From Betaproteobacteria bacterium UBA3031 (GTDB taxonomy: Bacteria; Pseudomonadota; Gammaproteobacteria; Burkholderiales; Eutrophovitaceae): a stretch of 27,261 nucleotides of DNA. Position 1 is the first letter of the stretch, and each line of letters begins with the position of its first letter. Positions 7,455-17,582 of this stretch are shown here, piece by piece. Location of the stretch: positions 7,973 through 35,233 of the forward strand of contig DFDI01000045.1 in NCBI GenBank assembly GCA_002367635.1, written 5' to 3'. A program made the position numbers and the translations under genes. The notes under the pieces are model-generated. The model ran no database searches. It was not told the DNA's origin and saw only the letters and a program-made list of their open reading frames with translations.

Positions 7455-8942
7455 TTAGTTCTTAATCACGGAGGCGAGCTCTAATACCGTAGCCACCGAA
7501 ACATCAATCACATCTGTAAACGGCTTGGGGTACACGCCCATACCAATTACGATTAGCGCTAGAACAAACAACATTGCGAATTCGCGCGCATTAACATCCT
7601 TTAATCCTAGTACCCGTTCGCTACCGCACTCTCCGAAAACAACTCGTTTATACATCCAAAGCGTATACGCCGCACCTAAGACAAGGGTCATAGCCGCTGC
7701 AAATGCAAACCAAAAATTACTCGCCATCGCACCCATGATTACAAGGAACTCGCCCACAAACCCACTTGTTCCAGGTAAGCCGGCGTTAGCCATAGCAAAT
7801 ACAAGAAAGAGCACCGCGAACATTGGCATCGAATTAACGACGCCTCCGTAGTCAGAAATCTCCCTTGAGTGCATTCGGTCATACAAAACCCCAACGCAAA
7901 GGAATAATGCAGTAGAGATAAAGCCGTGCGACACCATTTGAATAACAGCGCCTTGCATTCCTCCAACATTAAATATAAATATACCCAGAGTCACAAAGCC
8001 CATATGGGATATCGACGAATAAGCAATTAGTTTCTTCATATCTCGCTGAACAAGCGCAACAAATCCAATATAAACAATCGCAATTAAAGACAACCCGATT
8101 ACAAAGGGCGCCAATTCTCTTGCCGCATCGGGCACAATCGGCAACGACAATCTTAGAAACCCGTAACCACCGAGCTTGAGCATAACCGCCGCCAAAACAA
8201 CCGATCCACCGGTAGGCGCTTCAACGTGCGCATCGGGCAACCACGTATGTACCGGCCACATCGGGATTTTCACGGCAAAAGCAGCAAAGAGCGCTAGAAA
8301 TATTAAAACCTGGGCACTTTGTGGAATTGATACCGCATAAAAATTCGAGATTGCAAAACTACCTCCAGTGATTCGATAGAGATAAATGAGCGCAACCAGC
8401 GTTAATAAAGACCCCGCTAACGTGTAAAGGAAAAACTTAATTGCAGCATAAACTCGATTCGGCCCACCCCACACTCCAATAATGAGAAACATTGGGATAA
8501 GCGTTGCCTCAAAAAAAACATAGAACAACATAGCATCTAGAGAACAAAAAACGCCATTAATCATCCCAGACAGAATTAAAAATGAGGCGAAATAATGAGA
8601 TACTTTTTTGGTGATGACTTCCCAACCCGCAACAACAACAAATATGGTGGTCAACGCGTTCAACAAAATGAGTACTAGCGATATGCCATCTATACCGAGG
8701 TGATAATTGATATTGAAGGTTTCAATCCAAGGGATGAACTCAACAAATTGAAATTCAGATTGCATCGCATCAAATTGCATCCATACGGGGATCACAACCA
8801 GAGCACTTAGAATAGAGCCCACCAATGACATCCAGCGAGCGATGCGCTCTCGCCCATCTCTACCAACAAGCAATACGGCAACGCCAAAGAATATGGGTAC
8901 CCAAACAATGAGTGACAAAGAACCGATTACGTGGGTCAACAT
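7455..8942 (-). CDS. nuoM: NADH-quinone oxidoreductase subunit M
   Basis: Second antiporter-like proton-pumping subunit of complex I, 495 residues, entirely hydrophobic. Landmarks are NYHLGIDGISLVLILLNAL near the N terminus, FFEATLIPMFLIIGVWGG containing the conserved TM5 glutamate, KIPMWPVHTWLPDAHVEAP containing the TM7 lysine, and DMKKLIAYSSISHMGFVTLG. The gene lies 18 nt after nuoL and 40 nt before nuoN. Length and motifs are complete. Confidence 0.98.
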   Translation of the reverse strand: MLTHVIGSLSLIVWVPIFFGVAVLLVGRDGRERIARWMSLVGSILSALVVIPVWMQFDAMQSEFQFVEFIPWIETFNINYHLGIDGISLVLILLNALTTIFVVVAGWEVITKKVSHYFASFLILSGMINGVFCSLDAMLFYVFFEATLIPMFLIIGVWGGPNRVYAAIKFFLYTLAGSLLTLVALIYLYRITGGSFAISNFYAVSIPQSAQVLIFLALFAAFAVKIPMWPVHTWLPDAHVEAPTGGSVVLAAVMLKLGGYGFLRLSLPIVPDAARELAPFVIGLSLIAIVYIGFVALVQRDMKKLIAYSSISHMGFVTLGIFIFNVGGMQGAVIQMVSHGFISTALFLCVGVLYDRMHSREISDYGGVVNSMPMFAVLFLVFAMANAGLPGTSGFVGEFLVIMGAMASNFWFAFAAAMTLVLGAAYTLWMYKRVVFGECGSERVLGLKDVNAREFAMLFVLALIVIGMGVYPKPFTDVIDVSVATVLELASVIKN

Positions 8943-8960
8943 TTTTTATCTATCTTATTT

Positions 8961-10928
8961 TCAAAAAAGCCAAATTGTGACTAGAGCGAACGCCCCTAAT
9001 ATCATCACAAACGCATAATGAGACACAAAACCTGTTTGCATCCGGCGGAGCTTCATCCCTATCCGACCGACTAACTTAGCAGAGCCATTAACCATGAGCC
9101 CATCAATGATTTTTTGATCACCAATCCTCCAAAACAACCCACCAAGAGACTTCGCTCCTCTCGCAAAAAACCACTCATTAAATTTATCTAAGAAATATTT
9201 CTCTTCGAATAATTTAGTAAGCGGTGAAAATATGACCAGTTTTTTTCTAGTTTTCGGTGAATACACGAAAAGAAACCAAGCGACGAAGACACCAGCAGCT
9301 GCCAACCAAAAGGGTAACGTTTGGAATCCATGCAACCCCATTGCGAACCATCCATGGAAGTGCTCACCAAATTGTCGGACCACATCATGAGACCCCATGA
9401 CAAATATGACCCCCTGGAAGTAATCGCCGAAAAGAATAGGTTGTATTGAGATCGCTCCACTAAAAACCGACAAAACTGCCAGGACGACCAAAGGGGCCCA
9501 AACCACCATTGGTGATTCGTGAGGTTCATGATTTTTTTGGGGGCTATGGTCATGATGCGGCGCCCCTCCTCGATATTTACCCTCAAACACCAAAAAGTAC
9601 ATCCGAAAGCTGTACAACGCAGTAACGAAAACCCCCACCAGCACGGCAAAATACGCAAAACCAGCACCGGGGATTGTCGACAAATGAACACTTTCAATGA
9701 TGCTATCTTTTGAGTAAAAACCGGAGAGAAACGGGAATCCAATCAAGGCCAAAGACCCAACTAGTGAGACCAACCAAGTAATGGGCATTTTTCGTCTTAA
9801 TCCACCCATAAAGCGCATATTTTGCTCATGGTGCATACCGATAATCACAGAGCCAGCGGCAAGAAACAGCAGGGCCTTGAAGAAAGCATGCGTCATAAGA
9901 TGGAACATCGCAGCAGAATATGCGGAAACACCTAACGCAACAGTCATGTATCCAAGTTGGGATAAGGTTGAATACGCGACCACACGCTTAATATCATTTT
10001 GAACTAAACCTAAAAGCCCCATAAACAGTGCGGTAATAGAACCGATAACCAGCACGAAGGACAGCGCCGCTTCTGACAGTTCAAATAAGGGGGACATACG
10101 AGCCACCATGAATATGCCGGCCGTAACCATGGTCGCCGCATGAATGAGCGCGGAAATTGGTGTCGGACCTTCCATTGAATCTGGCAACCATACGTGAAGA
10201 GGAAATTGTGCTGACTTTCCCATCGCGCCAATAAACAGACAAATACAAATTACTGTTACCAAAGACCAACCAACACCTCTGAACAACTCAATTTGTTGCG
10301 CAGCGAGGTGATCGCTTTGCTCAAATACAGCGGCGTAATCTAAGGTTCCAGCGTAATGTAGGACCAGTGCAATGCCTAATAAAAATCCGAAATCACCGAC
10401 TCGATTAACGAGGAATGCTTTGAGATTCGCATAAATCGCAGAATCTTTTTTATACCAAAAACCTATCAACAGATAGGAAACCAAGCCAACTGCCTCCCAC
10501 CCAAAGAACAGCTGAAGAAAATTATTGCTCATAACCAACATCAGCATGGCAAATGTAAACAAAGATATATAACTGAAAAACCTCTGATATCCAGGATCTT
10601 CCTTCATATACCCTATCGTATAAATGTGAACCATCAATGACACACTAGTGACAACGATCATCATGAGTGAAGACAAACGGTCAATCAAAAACCCAACTTC
10701 GAAACGAACGTCCCCAACCAAGGCCCAAGTATAAACGGCCCCATTAAAAACATGACCATCTAAAACGTCGATGAAAATTATGATCGATGCAACCAACGAA
10801 ATTGAGACCCCAAAAATCGCCACAAGATGTGCGGCGGACCGACCAATTTGCTTACCAAAAAGACCGGCGATCAACGCGCCAAACAATGGGGATAGCGCAG
10901 CACAGAGGTATATGTTCATGTTGCTCAT
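8961..10928 (-). CDS. nuoL: NADH-quinone oxidoreductase subunit L
   Basis: Largest and most distal antiporter-like subunit of complex I, 655 residues. It carries FFGWEAVGLVSYLLIGFWY, AQFPLHVWLPDSMEGPTPISALIHAATMVTAG and NDIKRVVAYSTLSQLGYM. The C-terminal part (about residues 520-655) supplies the long lateral helix that runs along NuoM and NuoN. An insertion rich in histidine (HHDHSPQKNHEPHE, about 450-470) lies in a loop, as in many proteobacterial NuoL. GAGGG about 10 nt before the ATG at 10928 supports the start; an ATG three codons later is possible. The gap to nuoK is 7 nt. Confidence 0.98.
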   Translation of the reverse strand: MSNMNIYLCAALSPLFGALIAGLFGKQIGRSAAHLVAIFGVSISLVASIIIFIDVLDGHVFNGAVYTWALVGDVRFEVGFLIDRLSSLMMIVVTSVSLMVHIYTIGYMKEDPGYQRFFSYISLFTFAMLMLVMSNNFLQLFFGWEAVGLVSYLLIGFWYKKDSAIYANLKAFLVNRVGDFGFLLGIALVLHYAGTLDYAAVFEQSDHLAAQQIELFRGVGWSLVTVICICLFIGAMGKSAQFPLHVWLPDSMEGPTPISALIHAATMVTAGIFMVARMSPLFELSEAALSFVLVIGSITALFMGLLGLVQNDIKRVVAYSTLSQLGYMTVALGVSAYSAAMFHLMTHAFFKALLFLAAGSVIIGMHHEQNMRFMGGLRRKMPITWLVSLVGSLALIGFPFLSGFYSKDSIIESVHLSTIPGAGFAYFAVLVGVFVTALYSFRMYFLVFEGKYRGGAPHHDHSPQKNHEPHESPMVVWAPLVVLAVLSVFSGAISIQPILFGDYFQGVIFVMGSHDVVRQFGEHFHGWFAMGLHGFQTLPFWLAAAGVFVAWFLFVYSPKTRKKLVIFSPLTKLFEEKYFLDKFNEWFFARGAKSLGGLFWRIGDQKIIDGLMVNGSAKLVGRIGMKLRRMQTGFVSHYAFVMILGAFALVTIWLF

Positions 10929-10935
10929 AGAATCA

Positions 10936-11241
10936 TTACCCTCTTAACCCACCGATATCATCAACATTAATTGTTTTCAGGTTTCTGAATAACACCACTA
11001 AAATAGCAAGCCCAATTGCTGATTCGGCAGCCGCTACCGTCAATATAAAAAAGACAAAAATTTGACCCGATAAATCGCCCAAATAATGTGAGAACGCCAC
11101 AAAGTTAATATTGACCGCGAGCAACATCAGTTCAATCGACATTAGAATGATGATGATGTTTTTACGATTTAAAAATATTCCCGCGATACTGATTGAAAAA
11201 AGAATCGCACCCAACACTAGGTAATGAGATAGGGTAATCAC
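10936..11241 (-). CDS. nuoK: NADH-quinone oxidoreductase subunit K
   Basis: A 101-residue membrane subunit with three helices, homologous to MrpC and to mitochondrial ND4L. The conserved intramembrane glutamates are visible in IELMLLAVNINF and in the third-helix segment AAAESAIGLAIL; they form part of the central proton path next to NuoJ and NuoA. Its start codon overlaps the nuoJ stop by 4 nt, which suggests coupled translation. Confidence 0.97.
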   Translation of the reverse strand: MITLSHYLVLGAILFSISIAGIFLNRKNIIIILMSIELMLLAVNINFVAFSHYLGDLSGQIFVFFILTVAAAESAIGLAILVVLFRNLKTINVDDIGGLRG

Positions 11242-11855
11242 GAATTGTCCTCGCTACGTTTATTCTCAACCGGCATGGATATTATTTTCAGTCGATTAGC
11301 CCGAGTCGCTGAGATCTGTTGGCTTGTATTCACAAGCTTCGTGTCCTTGCGACGCCTGAGGGTTAATGCGATAGCGGCCACAATAGCCACAAGCAAAATC
11401 ACCGCAGCCAACTCAAATGCATATAAATATTCCGTATATAGCAAACGACCTAATTGAAGCGTATTACCCTCGGTGGTAATCGCCGCAGCAACCTCTGCCG
11501 GTTTATCAAACACTGCTCGCCCGCCAACAAGGACAATGATTTCCGCCAAAAAAATTCCAGATACAACCAAGGCTGGTAACAAATAATTCCAGTACCCCTC
11601 TTTCATGCGATTCAAGTTGATATCCAACATCATCACAACGAATAGAAAAAGAACCATTACCGCACCGACATATACCAATATGAGGGAGATCGCCAAGAAT
11701 TCAGCCTCAAGAATGAGCCATATAGCCGCAGACGTGAAAAACGCCAACACCAATGAAAGGGCTGCATGTACTGGATTTCGCGAAAAAATAACACTCAGTC
11801 CCGCGCCAACCAGGATGGTTGAAAATAAGTAGAAGGTGAAATTCTCGAAGCTCAT
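11238..11855 (-). CDS. nuoJ: NADH-quinone oxidoreductase subunit J
   Basis: Membrane subunit homologous to mitochondrial ND6, 205 residues with five predicted helices in the first 165. The helix 3 segment LAISLILVYVGAVMVLFLFVV contains the conserved YVGA that becomes a pi-bulge in structures. A hydrophilic tail of about 40 residues ends in PVENKRSEDNS. It overlaps nuoK by 4 nt and lies 44 nt after nuoI. Confidence 0.96.
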   Translation of the reverse strand: MSFENFTFYLFSTILVGAGLSVIFSRNPVHAALSLVLAFFTSAAIWLILEAEFLAISLILVYVGAVMVLFLFVVMMLDINLNRMKEGYWNYLLPALVVSGIFLAEIIVLVGGRAVFDKPAEVAAAITTEGNTLQLGRLLYTEYLYAFELAAVILLVAIVAAIALTLRRRKDTKLVNTSQQISATRANRLKIISMPVENKRSEDNS

Positions 11856-11899
11856 TTAGTTTGTATTTTCTTTTCTCAATGTTGAAGCGGACTCATACA

Positions 11900-12391
11900 T
11901 TATCGATATTTGGCATCAGACTCGCGGTCCTTAGCAATCTGATCTTCGTATCGATCACCGATGGCTAACAACATGTCCTTCGTGTACACCAAATCCCCGC
12001 GTTGCTCACCGTGATATTCAAAAATTCTTGTTTCGACAATGGAGTCAACCGGGCAAGATTCTTCACAAAAACCACAAAAAATACATTTGGTCAGATCAAT
12101 GTCATAGCGCGTCGTACGCCTACTCCCATCATCTCTTTGCTCGGACTCAATAGTGATTGCCAGAGCAGGGCATACCGCCTCACACAATTTGCACCCGATG
12201 CAGCGCTCTTCCCCATTCGGATATCGCCTTAACGCATGCAGTCCACGAAATCGGGCGCTCTGAGGTGTCTTTTCCTCTGGAAACTGCACGGTAATCTTCG
12301 GTGCAAAAAAGTATTTTAATGTGAGCATCAAACCCTTACGTAGCTCCGTAAGAAGAAACGTCTTTGATGCATCACGAATAAACCCGAACAT
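11900..12391 (-). CDS. nuoI: NADH-quinone oxidoreductase subunit I (two 4Fe-4S clusters N6a/N6b)
   Basis: A 163-residue ferredoxin-like subunit that passes electrons from NuoG toward NuoB. Two complete CxxCxxCxxxCP motifs are seen: C64, C67, C70, C74 and C103, C106, C109, C113, which together bind clusters N6a and N6b. The amphipathic N-terminal helix anchors it to the membrane arm. It lies 25 nt downstream of nuoH. Length is standard for the beta/alpha-type subunit. Confidence 0.98.
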   Translation of the reverse strand: MFGFIRDASKTFLLTELRKGLMLTLKYFFAPKITVQFPEEKTPQSARFRGLHALRRYPNGEERCIGCKLCEAVCPALAITIESEQRDDGSRRTTRYDIDLTKCIFCGFCEESCPVDSIVETRIFEYHGEQRGDLVYTKDMLLAIGDRYEDQIAKDRESDAKYR

Positions 12392-12416
12392 TTTTATTAA
12401 TTCCTTTATGTCAAAA

Positions 12417-13442
12417 CTACCAAGGCCACCAATCCATTCTCATGAGAACGCCAATGAGAACAAGCCACACAATGGTTATGGGAATGAATACCTTCCAACC
12501 TAAACGCATAATCTGATCGTATCGGTAGCGTGGGAATGTCGCCCGAAACCATAGAAAGAAAAAAAGCATGAAGGCGACTTTAGCAGCGAACCAACCAAAC
12601 CCGTCCGGTATGCCGGGCACTGGCGAGAGCCAACCTCCTAAAAACATGATCGACGCTAATGCTGCTATCAAAATCATGTTGGCATACTCGGCCAAGAAAA
12701 ATACCGCAAATGTTGTACCCGAATATTCGACGTGGAATCCAGCAACAATCTCTGACTCACCCTCGGCTACATCAAAAGGCGCTCGGTTCGTCTCAGCCAC
12801 GCCCGATATAAAATACACGACAAACATCGGAAATAACGGGATTAAATTCCAGCCGAGAAGCCCCATTCCAGTTCGTTGTGTATCGACTATTGTCGTTAAA
12901 TTCAAGCTTCCTGACATCATCAAGACACACACTAAGGCAAAACCCATAGCAATTTCATACGCCACAATTTGCGCACCGCTTCTCATGGCGCCGATCAACG
13001 CGTACTTCGAATTAGACGCCCATCCTGCAACAATGACCCCATAAACGCCCATGGAAGTAATAGCCAAGATGTACAACAGTCCCGCGTCGATATTCGACAA
13101 CACCAAACCGTCCGCAAAAGGCATCACGGCCCAAGCAGCTAACGCTGGCATCAGGGACAACATGGGAGCGATGACAAATAAAAATTTGTTGGCTCCATTA
13201 GGGATGATAATTTCTTTTGTTAACAGCTTCAAAACATCAGCAAAGGGTTGTAACAAACCCATTGGACCAACACGATTGGGGCCCAAACGCAGTTGCATAT
13301 ACCCAATCACCTTTCTCTCAGCGAGAGTAAGGTAAGCGACACAGAGAGTCACCGGAATCAGAATCGACAAAATTTTAATCAAAGTCCAACCGAAGTAAGC
13401 AAAGTCTTCGCCAATATACGTACTTAAGAAATCAACGATCAT
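12417..13442 (-). CDS. nuoH: NADH-quinone oxidoreductase subunit H
   Basis: Membrane subunit homologous to mitochondrial ND1, 341 residues and about eight helices; it forms most of the quinone entry chamber together with NuoB and NuoD. Landmarks are ERKVIGYMQLRLGPNRVGP, GLLQPFADVLKLLTKE, and AETNRAPFDVAEGESEIVAG in the loop lining the quinone cavity. The start overlaps the nuoG stop by 4 nt. Length is usual. Confidence 0.98.
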   Translation of the reverse strand: MIVDFLSTYIGEDFAYFGWTLIKILSILIPVTLCVAYLTLAERKVIGYMQLRLGPNRVGPMGLLQPFADVLKLLTKEIIIPNGANKFLFVIAPMLSLMPALAAWAVMPFADGLVLSNIDAGLLYILAITSMGVYGVIVAGWASNSKYALIGAMRSGAQIVAYEIAMGFALVCVLMMSGSLNLTTIVDTQRTGMGLLGWNLIPLFPMFVVYFISGVAETNRAPFDVAEGESEIVAGFHVEYSGTTFAVFFLAEYANMILIAALASIMFLGGWLSPVPGIPDGFGWFAAKVAFMLFFFLWFRATFPRYRYDQIMRLGWKVFIPITIVWLVLIGVLMRMDWWPW

Positions 13443-15787
13443 CCAACCGCTCCCACAGATTGGAGCTTAGAGACTTGAACAGAGCCACCAATACCACCAA
13501 GCACCTTTGAGGCATCACTGGTCATGGGTATTCGAATGACGGCGCACGCGAGGTGTGGATCGATTCGAGCAGGCAAATCAAAAATTTGACCACCTTGCTC
13601 AACCCTAACCATGTCTTCATTCACAACATCAAGCTCTTGTGCAAGCTCTGAGTCCAGCCACGCGTAGTTGGACAACGCGTCTTTTGTTAACTGTAATGCC
13701 TGCGCGCGACGAACAATCGAGTCGACGCTATACATTGGCACATCCGACAATCTTTCAATCAACAGCAGTTCCGCAGATACGGCAGGCAGTTTATTTGACA
13801 TATTCGACTGCGATTGCAATCGACGGGGTAAACCATCAAAGCTGTCTTTCAATACGCTGCGAACGGCCTCTATGGATTCATACTCAAAATTAGAAAATTC
13901 AAATAACTTACCTAGCGCGGCGAGCAACCTCCACCCGGGACGGCTAAGGCCCTTTGCTGGGGCAACCGGACCAAATGATTGCGCCACACCCTCCATGTTG
14001 ATAAACGTGCCCGCGGTTTCAGAAAACGGACTAATCGGCAGCAACACCGTCGCATACTCAGCGACCTCATCTTTGAATGCACTCATGGCCACGACCAGCT
14101 GAGCAGACTTCATAGCCTCAATAGCCGTACCCGGCATGCATGAATCGCCCCCCATCTCAGCATGCAATAAAAAATAAGCATCCAGAGGTGTATCAATCAT
14201 TTGAATCGCATTAAGTCCGCTCGGGCCGGGCAGCACATTCGTGGATTCCGCACCCAATGAATTAGGTCCGTCCGAGAGTAAACCTACTTTCGCACCCACT
14301 AACTCTCCCAGCAGATGACTGATTTGCTCTATTTTTGATCTATCTGGATGATGTCGTGCAACAGATCCGACCAAGATCAGCTTCTGCTGTCCAGAAACCA
14401 ACAACTGCGCGATTTCTTTAGCATCGGCTTCAACCGAAATATCAGCTAACGTATCTGCAAAAGGTCGGCCAAGCGCAAGACACACAGCCTTAACGACTTG
14501 AAGCAACAATCCCTTCATACGGCTAGGCGCGACAAGGTAATCCTTGGCCGTAGGAACCAATGAATCACTATTTATCGGATTGATAAATGCGAGTAAGGCA
14601 TGATTTATTTTTGTAGCCTGTCGGATTCTATGCGCTAGAAGTGGTTGTTCTTTACGTATGTTCGAACCAATCACTAGAATACGGTCCAAACTCTCAACAT
14701 CGACAATACTCATGCCCAACCACGGTGCCTTAGCGGGTAATTCGCAGTCTGCTTGTCTCAATCGATAATCGATGTTTTCTGAGCCTAGAGCCCGAATCAA
14801 TTTTTGAAACAAATAAAATTCTTCAGTCGTCGCCTGAGGCGTGGCTAGCGCGCCAATACGCTCTGGTTTAATAGTCGGGGACGCTAATTTGGTTTTAATG
14901 TGGTCTAGAGCTGTAGCCCAATCAACTTCCTCCCAACGACTATCAACTTTTATCATCGGAGAAAGTAAACGATCCGTCGCATTCAATCCTTCGTAGGCAA
15001 ATCGATCACGATCCGAAAGCCAGCATTCATTGATCTCTGTGTTTTCATGAGGGACCACACGAATAACAGTATCGCCTTTAATTTGGGCAGTTAAATTTGA
15101 CCCAAGTGCATCATGCGGACTAATCGTTTTTCGACGAGCCAGCTCCCATGTTCGCGCAGCATACCTAAACGGCTTAGATGTCAAAGCCCCAACCGGACAA
15201 ACATCAATCATATTTCCAGATAATTCAGAATCTACTGTCGAGCCAACAAAGGCCATAATTTCTGAGTGCTCGCCTCGACCCGCCATTCCCAATTCCATAA
15301 CCCCAGCGATTTCCTGACCAAACCTGACACAGCGTGTGCAATGAATGCATCGAGACATCTCCGCGGCCGAAACTAACGGACCAAGTTCTTTCTTGCTTAC
15401 GATGCGCTTCGATTCTTTAAAACGCGACCCTGATCCTCCGTAACCGACCGCCAAATCTTGTAATTGACACTCGCCACCTTGATCACATATTGGACAATCA
15501 AGTGGATGATTGATAAGCAGAAACTCCATTACCCCTTTTTGAGCAGTTTTTGCCAGCTCAGATAAGGTATGAACTTTCATATCTTGTGCCGCTGGCGTCG
15601 CGCAGGCAGGTAGAGGCTTTGGCGCTTTTTCAACCTCAACCAAACACATACGACAGTTCGCTGCAATGGATAATTTCTTGTGGTAACAAAAATGCGGGAC
15701 GTGAATCCCAAGCTTATTCGCGGCATCCATAACCGTGCTACCGTTATCCACTTCTACGGTTTTGCCATTTATCTCAAGAGTGATCAT
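13439..15787 (-). CDS. nuoG: NADH-quinone oxidoreductase subunit G
   Basis: The 782-residue iron-sulfur subunit of the peripheral arm. The N-terminal 2Fe-2S domain has C34, C45, C48 and C62 (cluster N1b). The next cluster (N5) uses H94, C98, C101 and C107, and N4 uses C147, C150, C153 and C197. A molybdopterin-oxidoreductase-like domain, without cofactor function in this family, fills the rest. The cysteines of the extra N7 cluster known from E. coli and Thermus are absent: the equivalent region reads ISPHDALGSNL. Starts and stops overlap nuoF and nuoH by 4 nt each. Confidence 0.97.
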   Translation of the reverse strand: MITLEINGKTVEVDNGSTVMDAANKLGIHVPHFCYHKKLSIAANCRMCLVEVEKAPKPLPACATPAAQDMKVHTLSELAKTAQKGVMEFLLINHPLDCPICDQGGECQLQDLAVGYGGSGSRFKESKRIVSKKELGPLVSAAEMSRCIHCTRCVRFGQEIAGVMELGMAGRGEHSEIMAFVGSTVDSELSGNMIDVCPVGALTSKPFRYAARTWELARRKTISPHDALGSNLTAQIKGDTVIRVVPHENTEINECWLSDRDRFAYEGLNATDRLLSPMIKVDSRWEEVDWATALDHIKTKLASPTIKPERIGALATPQATTEEFYLFQKLIRALGSENIDYRLRQADCELPAKAPWLGMSIVDVESLDRILVIGSNIRKEQPLLAHRIRQATKINHALLAFINPINSDSLVPTAKDYLVAPSRMKGLLLQVVKAVCLALGRPFADTLADISVEADAKEIAQLLVSGQQKLILVGSVARHHPDRSKIEQISHLLGELVGAKVGLLSDGPNSLGAESTNVLPGPSGLNAIQMIDTPLDAYFLLHAEMGGDSCMPGTAIEAMKSAQLVVAMSAFKDEVAEYATVLLPISPFSETAGTFINMEGVAQSFGPVAPAKGLSRPGWRLLAALGKLFEFSNFEYESIEAVRSVLKDSFDGLPRRLQSQSNMSNKLPAVSAELLLIERLSDVPMYSVDSIVRRAQALQLTKDALSNYAWLDSELAQELDVVNEDMVRVEQGGQIFDLPARIDPHLACAVIRIPMTSDASKVLGGIGGSVQVSKLQSVGAVG

Positions 15788-17091
15788 ATTGATTCAACCT
15801 GACTTTTTTTATGTTTGATCAGGTACTCAAACTCAGGGCGAAAATGTTGTATGAAGCTCTTAACTGGAAGAGCAGCCGCATCGCCCAGCGCACAAATTGT
15901 TCTACCTGCAATATTGTCCGATAGTGACAGCAGCTGTTCGATATCACCCTCTTCCCCTAATCCCTTTTGAATGCGCTTCACCAATCGGTACAACCATCCC
16001 GTACCCTCCCGGCATGGCGTACACTGACCGCAAGATTCCTCATGATAAAAATACGAGAGCCGCAACAAACACCTCACCATGCATCGCGTCTCATCCATAA
16101 CAATGACCGCCCCAGAGCCGAGCATAGAACCAACTTTAGCGATCGAGTCATAATCCATATCAGTCGCCATCATGACGTCAGCAGGCAAAACAGGCATTGA
16201 CGACCCACCAGGAATAACTGCTTTTAGGCGATTACCGTCACGCACTCCGCCCGCCATCCGCAACAACTCAGCAAATGGAGTCCCGAGACGAACCTCATAG
16301 TTACCTGGCTTTTCAACATCTCCAGAAACAGAAAATATTTTCGTACCACCATTTTTGGGTTTTCCCAACGCCAAAAACGCATCGGCCCCACCTGAAATTA
16401 ACGATGGTATTGCAGCAAAAGTTTCCGTGTTGTTGATGGTGGTGGGGCAGCCATACAGCCCATAGGACGCAGGAAATGGCGGCTTAAATCTTGGCTGACC
16501 TTTCTTTCCTTCTATAGACTCGAGTAATGCGGTCTCCTCGCCACATATGTAGGCACCAAACCCATGATGCGCATGCAGATCAAAATCGAACTGTGACCCC
16601 AAAATCTCTTTACCCAAATATCCTGCTGCCCTTGCCTCGTCTAATGCTTTCTCAAACCGCTCATAAACTTCCCAAATTTCCCCGTGGATGTAGTTGTACC
16701 CCACAGAAGCCCCTATGGCATAAGCAGCAATGGCCATACCTTCGATCACGACATGCGGGTTATATCTGAGTAGATCGCGATCTTTAAATGTGCCAGGCTC
16801 TCCCTCATCAGAATTGCAAATCACATACTTTTGACCCTCTCCTTTGGGCATAAAACTCCACTTAAGCCCCGTGGGGAATCCAGCTCCACCTCGACCTCTG
16901 AGCGCCGAATTCTTTACTTCCGTAATCACATCCGAGGGAGAGATCCCTTCCTTGAGAACTTTTCGAAGCGCTTGATACCCACCCCTCTTCACATAATCCG
17001 CAAGATTCCAGTTCAGACCGTCGATACCCTTCATAATCAAGGCATCCGGACCATAACTGGTGGTGGGAAAGGGAGGATTTGATGTAATCAT
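15784..17091 (-). CDS. nuoF: NADH-quinone oxidoreductase subunit F (NADH- and FMN-binding)
   Basis: A 435-residue subunit at the tip of complex I that oxidises NADH and passes electrons to FMN and cluster N3. The FMN/NADH site is seen in RGRGGAGFPTGLKWSF (65-80) and NSDEGEPGTFKDRD (93-106), and the N3 ligands are C354, C357, C360 and C400. GAYICGEETALLESIEGK is another family signature. It overlaps nuoE and nuoG by 4 nt each, so NuoE, NuoF and NuoG, which form the NADH dehydrogenase module, look translationally coupled. Confidence 0.98.
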   Translation of the reverse strand: MITSNPPFPTTSYGPDALIMKGIDGLNWNLADYVKRGGYQALRKVLKEGISPSDVITEVKNSALRGRGGAGFPTGLKWSFMPKGEGQKYVICNSDEGEPGTFKDRDLLRYNPHVVIEGMAIAAYAIGASVGYNYIHGEIWEVYERFEKALDEARAAGYLGKEILGSQFDFDLHAHHGFGAYICGEETALLESIEGKKGQPRFKPPFPASYGLYGCPTTINNTETFAAIPSLISGGADAFLALGKPKNGGTKIFSVSGDVEKPGNYEVRLGTPFAELLRMAGGVRDGNRLKAVIPGGSSMPVLPADVMMATDMDYDSIAKVGSMLGSGAVIVMDETRCMVRCLLRLSYFYHEESCGQCTPCREGTGWLYRLVKRIQKGLGEEGDIEQLLSLSDNIAGRTICALGDAAALPVKSFIQHFRPEFEYLIKHKKSQVESI

Positions 17092-17582
17092 CGCGCTTTT
17101 AACTCCTCTACTAATCCATCTACGTCTTCAACGCTTACTTTACCGCGCATCTCGCGATCATTAATAATGACTACCGGCGCATCTCCACAGGCTCCCATGC
17201 ATTCCGCCTCTTTTAAGGTTACTGAGCCATCTGAGGTTGTCTCATTGAAGTTAATGCCAAGGGCTGCTTTCAATTGATCTGCCGTTCGATTGGCGCCTTG
17301 TAACGCACAAGGTAAATTGGTGCAAATCGCCAATTTAAAACGCCCAGGTTTATCCAAGTTGTACATGCCATAAAACGTTGCCACTTCCCATACCGCTATA
17401 GCGCGCATCTCTAGGTACTCCGCGATATCTTCTACAACCGGTTCGGAAACCCAACCTAATTCATTTTGCGCTATCGCTAAAGCCGCCATAACTGCAGAGG
17501 ACTTTCGATTCACAGGATACTTCGCGATCTCCTTATCAATTGCCCGATAAGCCTCTGCCCTCAATAGTTTGACGCCGCTCAT
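17088..17582 (-). CDS. nuoE: NADH-quinone oxidoreductase subunit E (2Fe-2S cluster N1a)
   Basis: A 164-residue thioredoxin-fold subunit that holds cluster N1a with C87, C92, C128 and C132 and partners NuoF. The segments VWEVATFYGMYNL and ECMGACGDAPVV are diagnostic. It overlaps the nuoD stop and the nuoF start by 4 nt each. Confidence 0.97.
   Translation of the reverse strand: MSGVKLLRAEAYRAIDKEIAKYPVNRKSSAVMAALAIAQNELGWVSEPVVEDIAEYLEMRAIAVWEVATFYGMYNLDKPGRFKLAICTNLPCALQGANRTADQLKAALGINFNETTSDGSVTLKEAECMGACGDAPVVIINDREMRGKVSVEDVDGLVEELKAR

Noticed and set aside
12568..13044. Plus-strand open frame of 158 codons over nuoH
   Set aside because: It is antisense to complete nuoH, with no recognisable motif or start signal.
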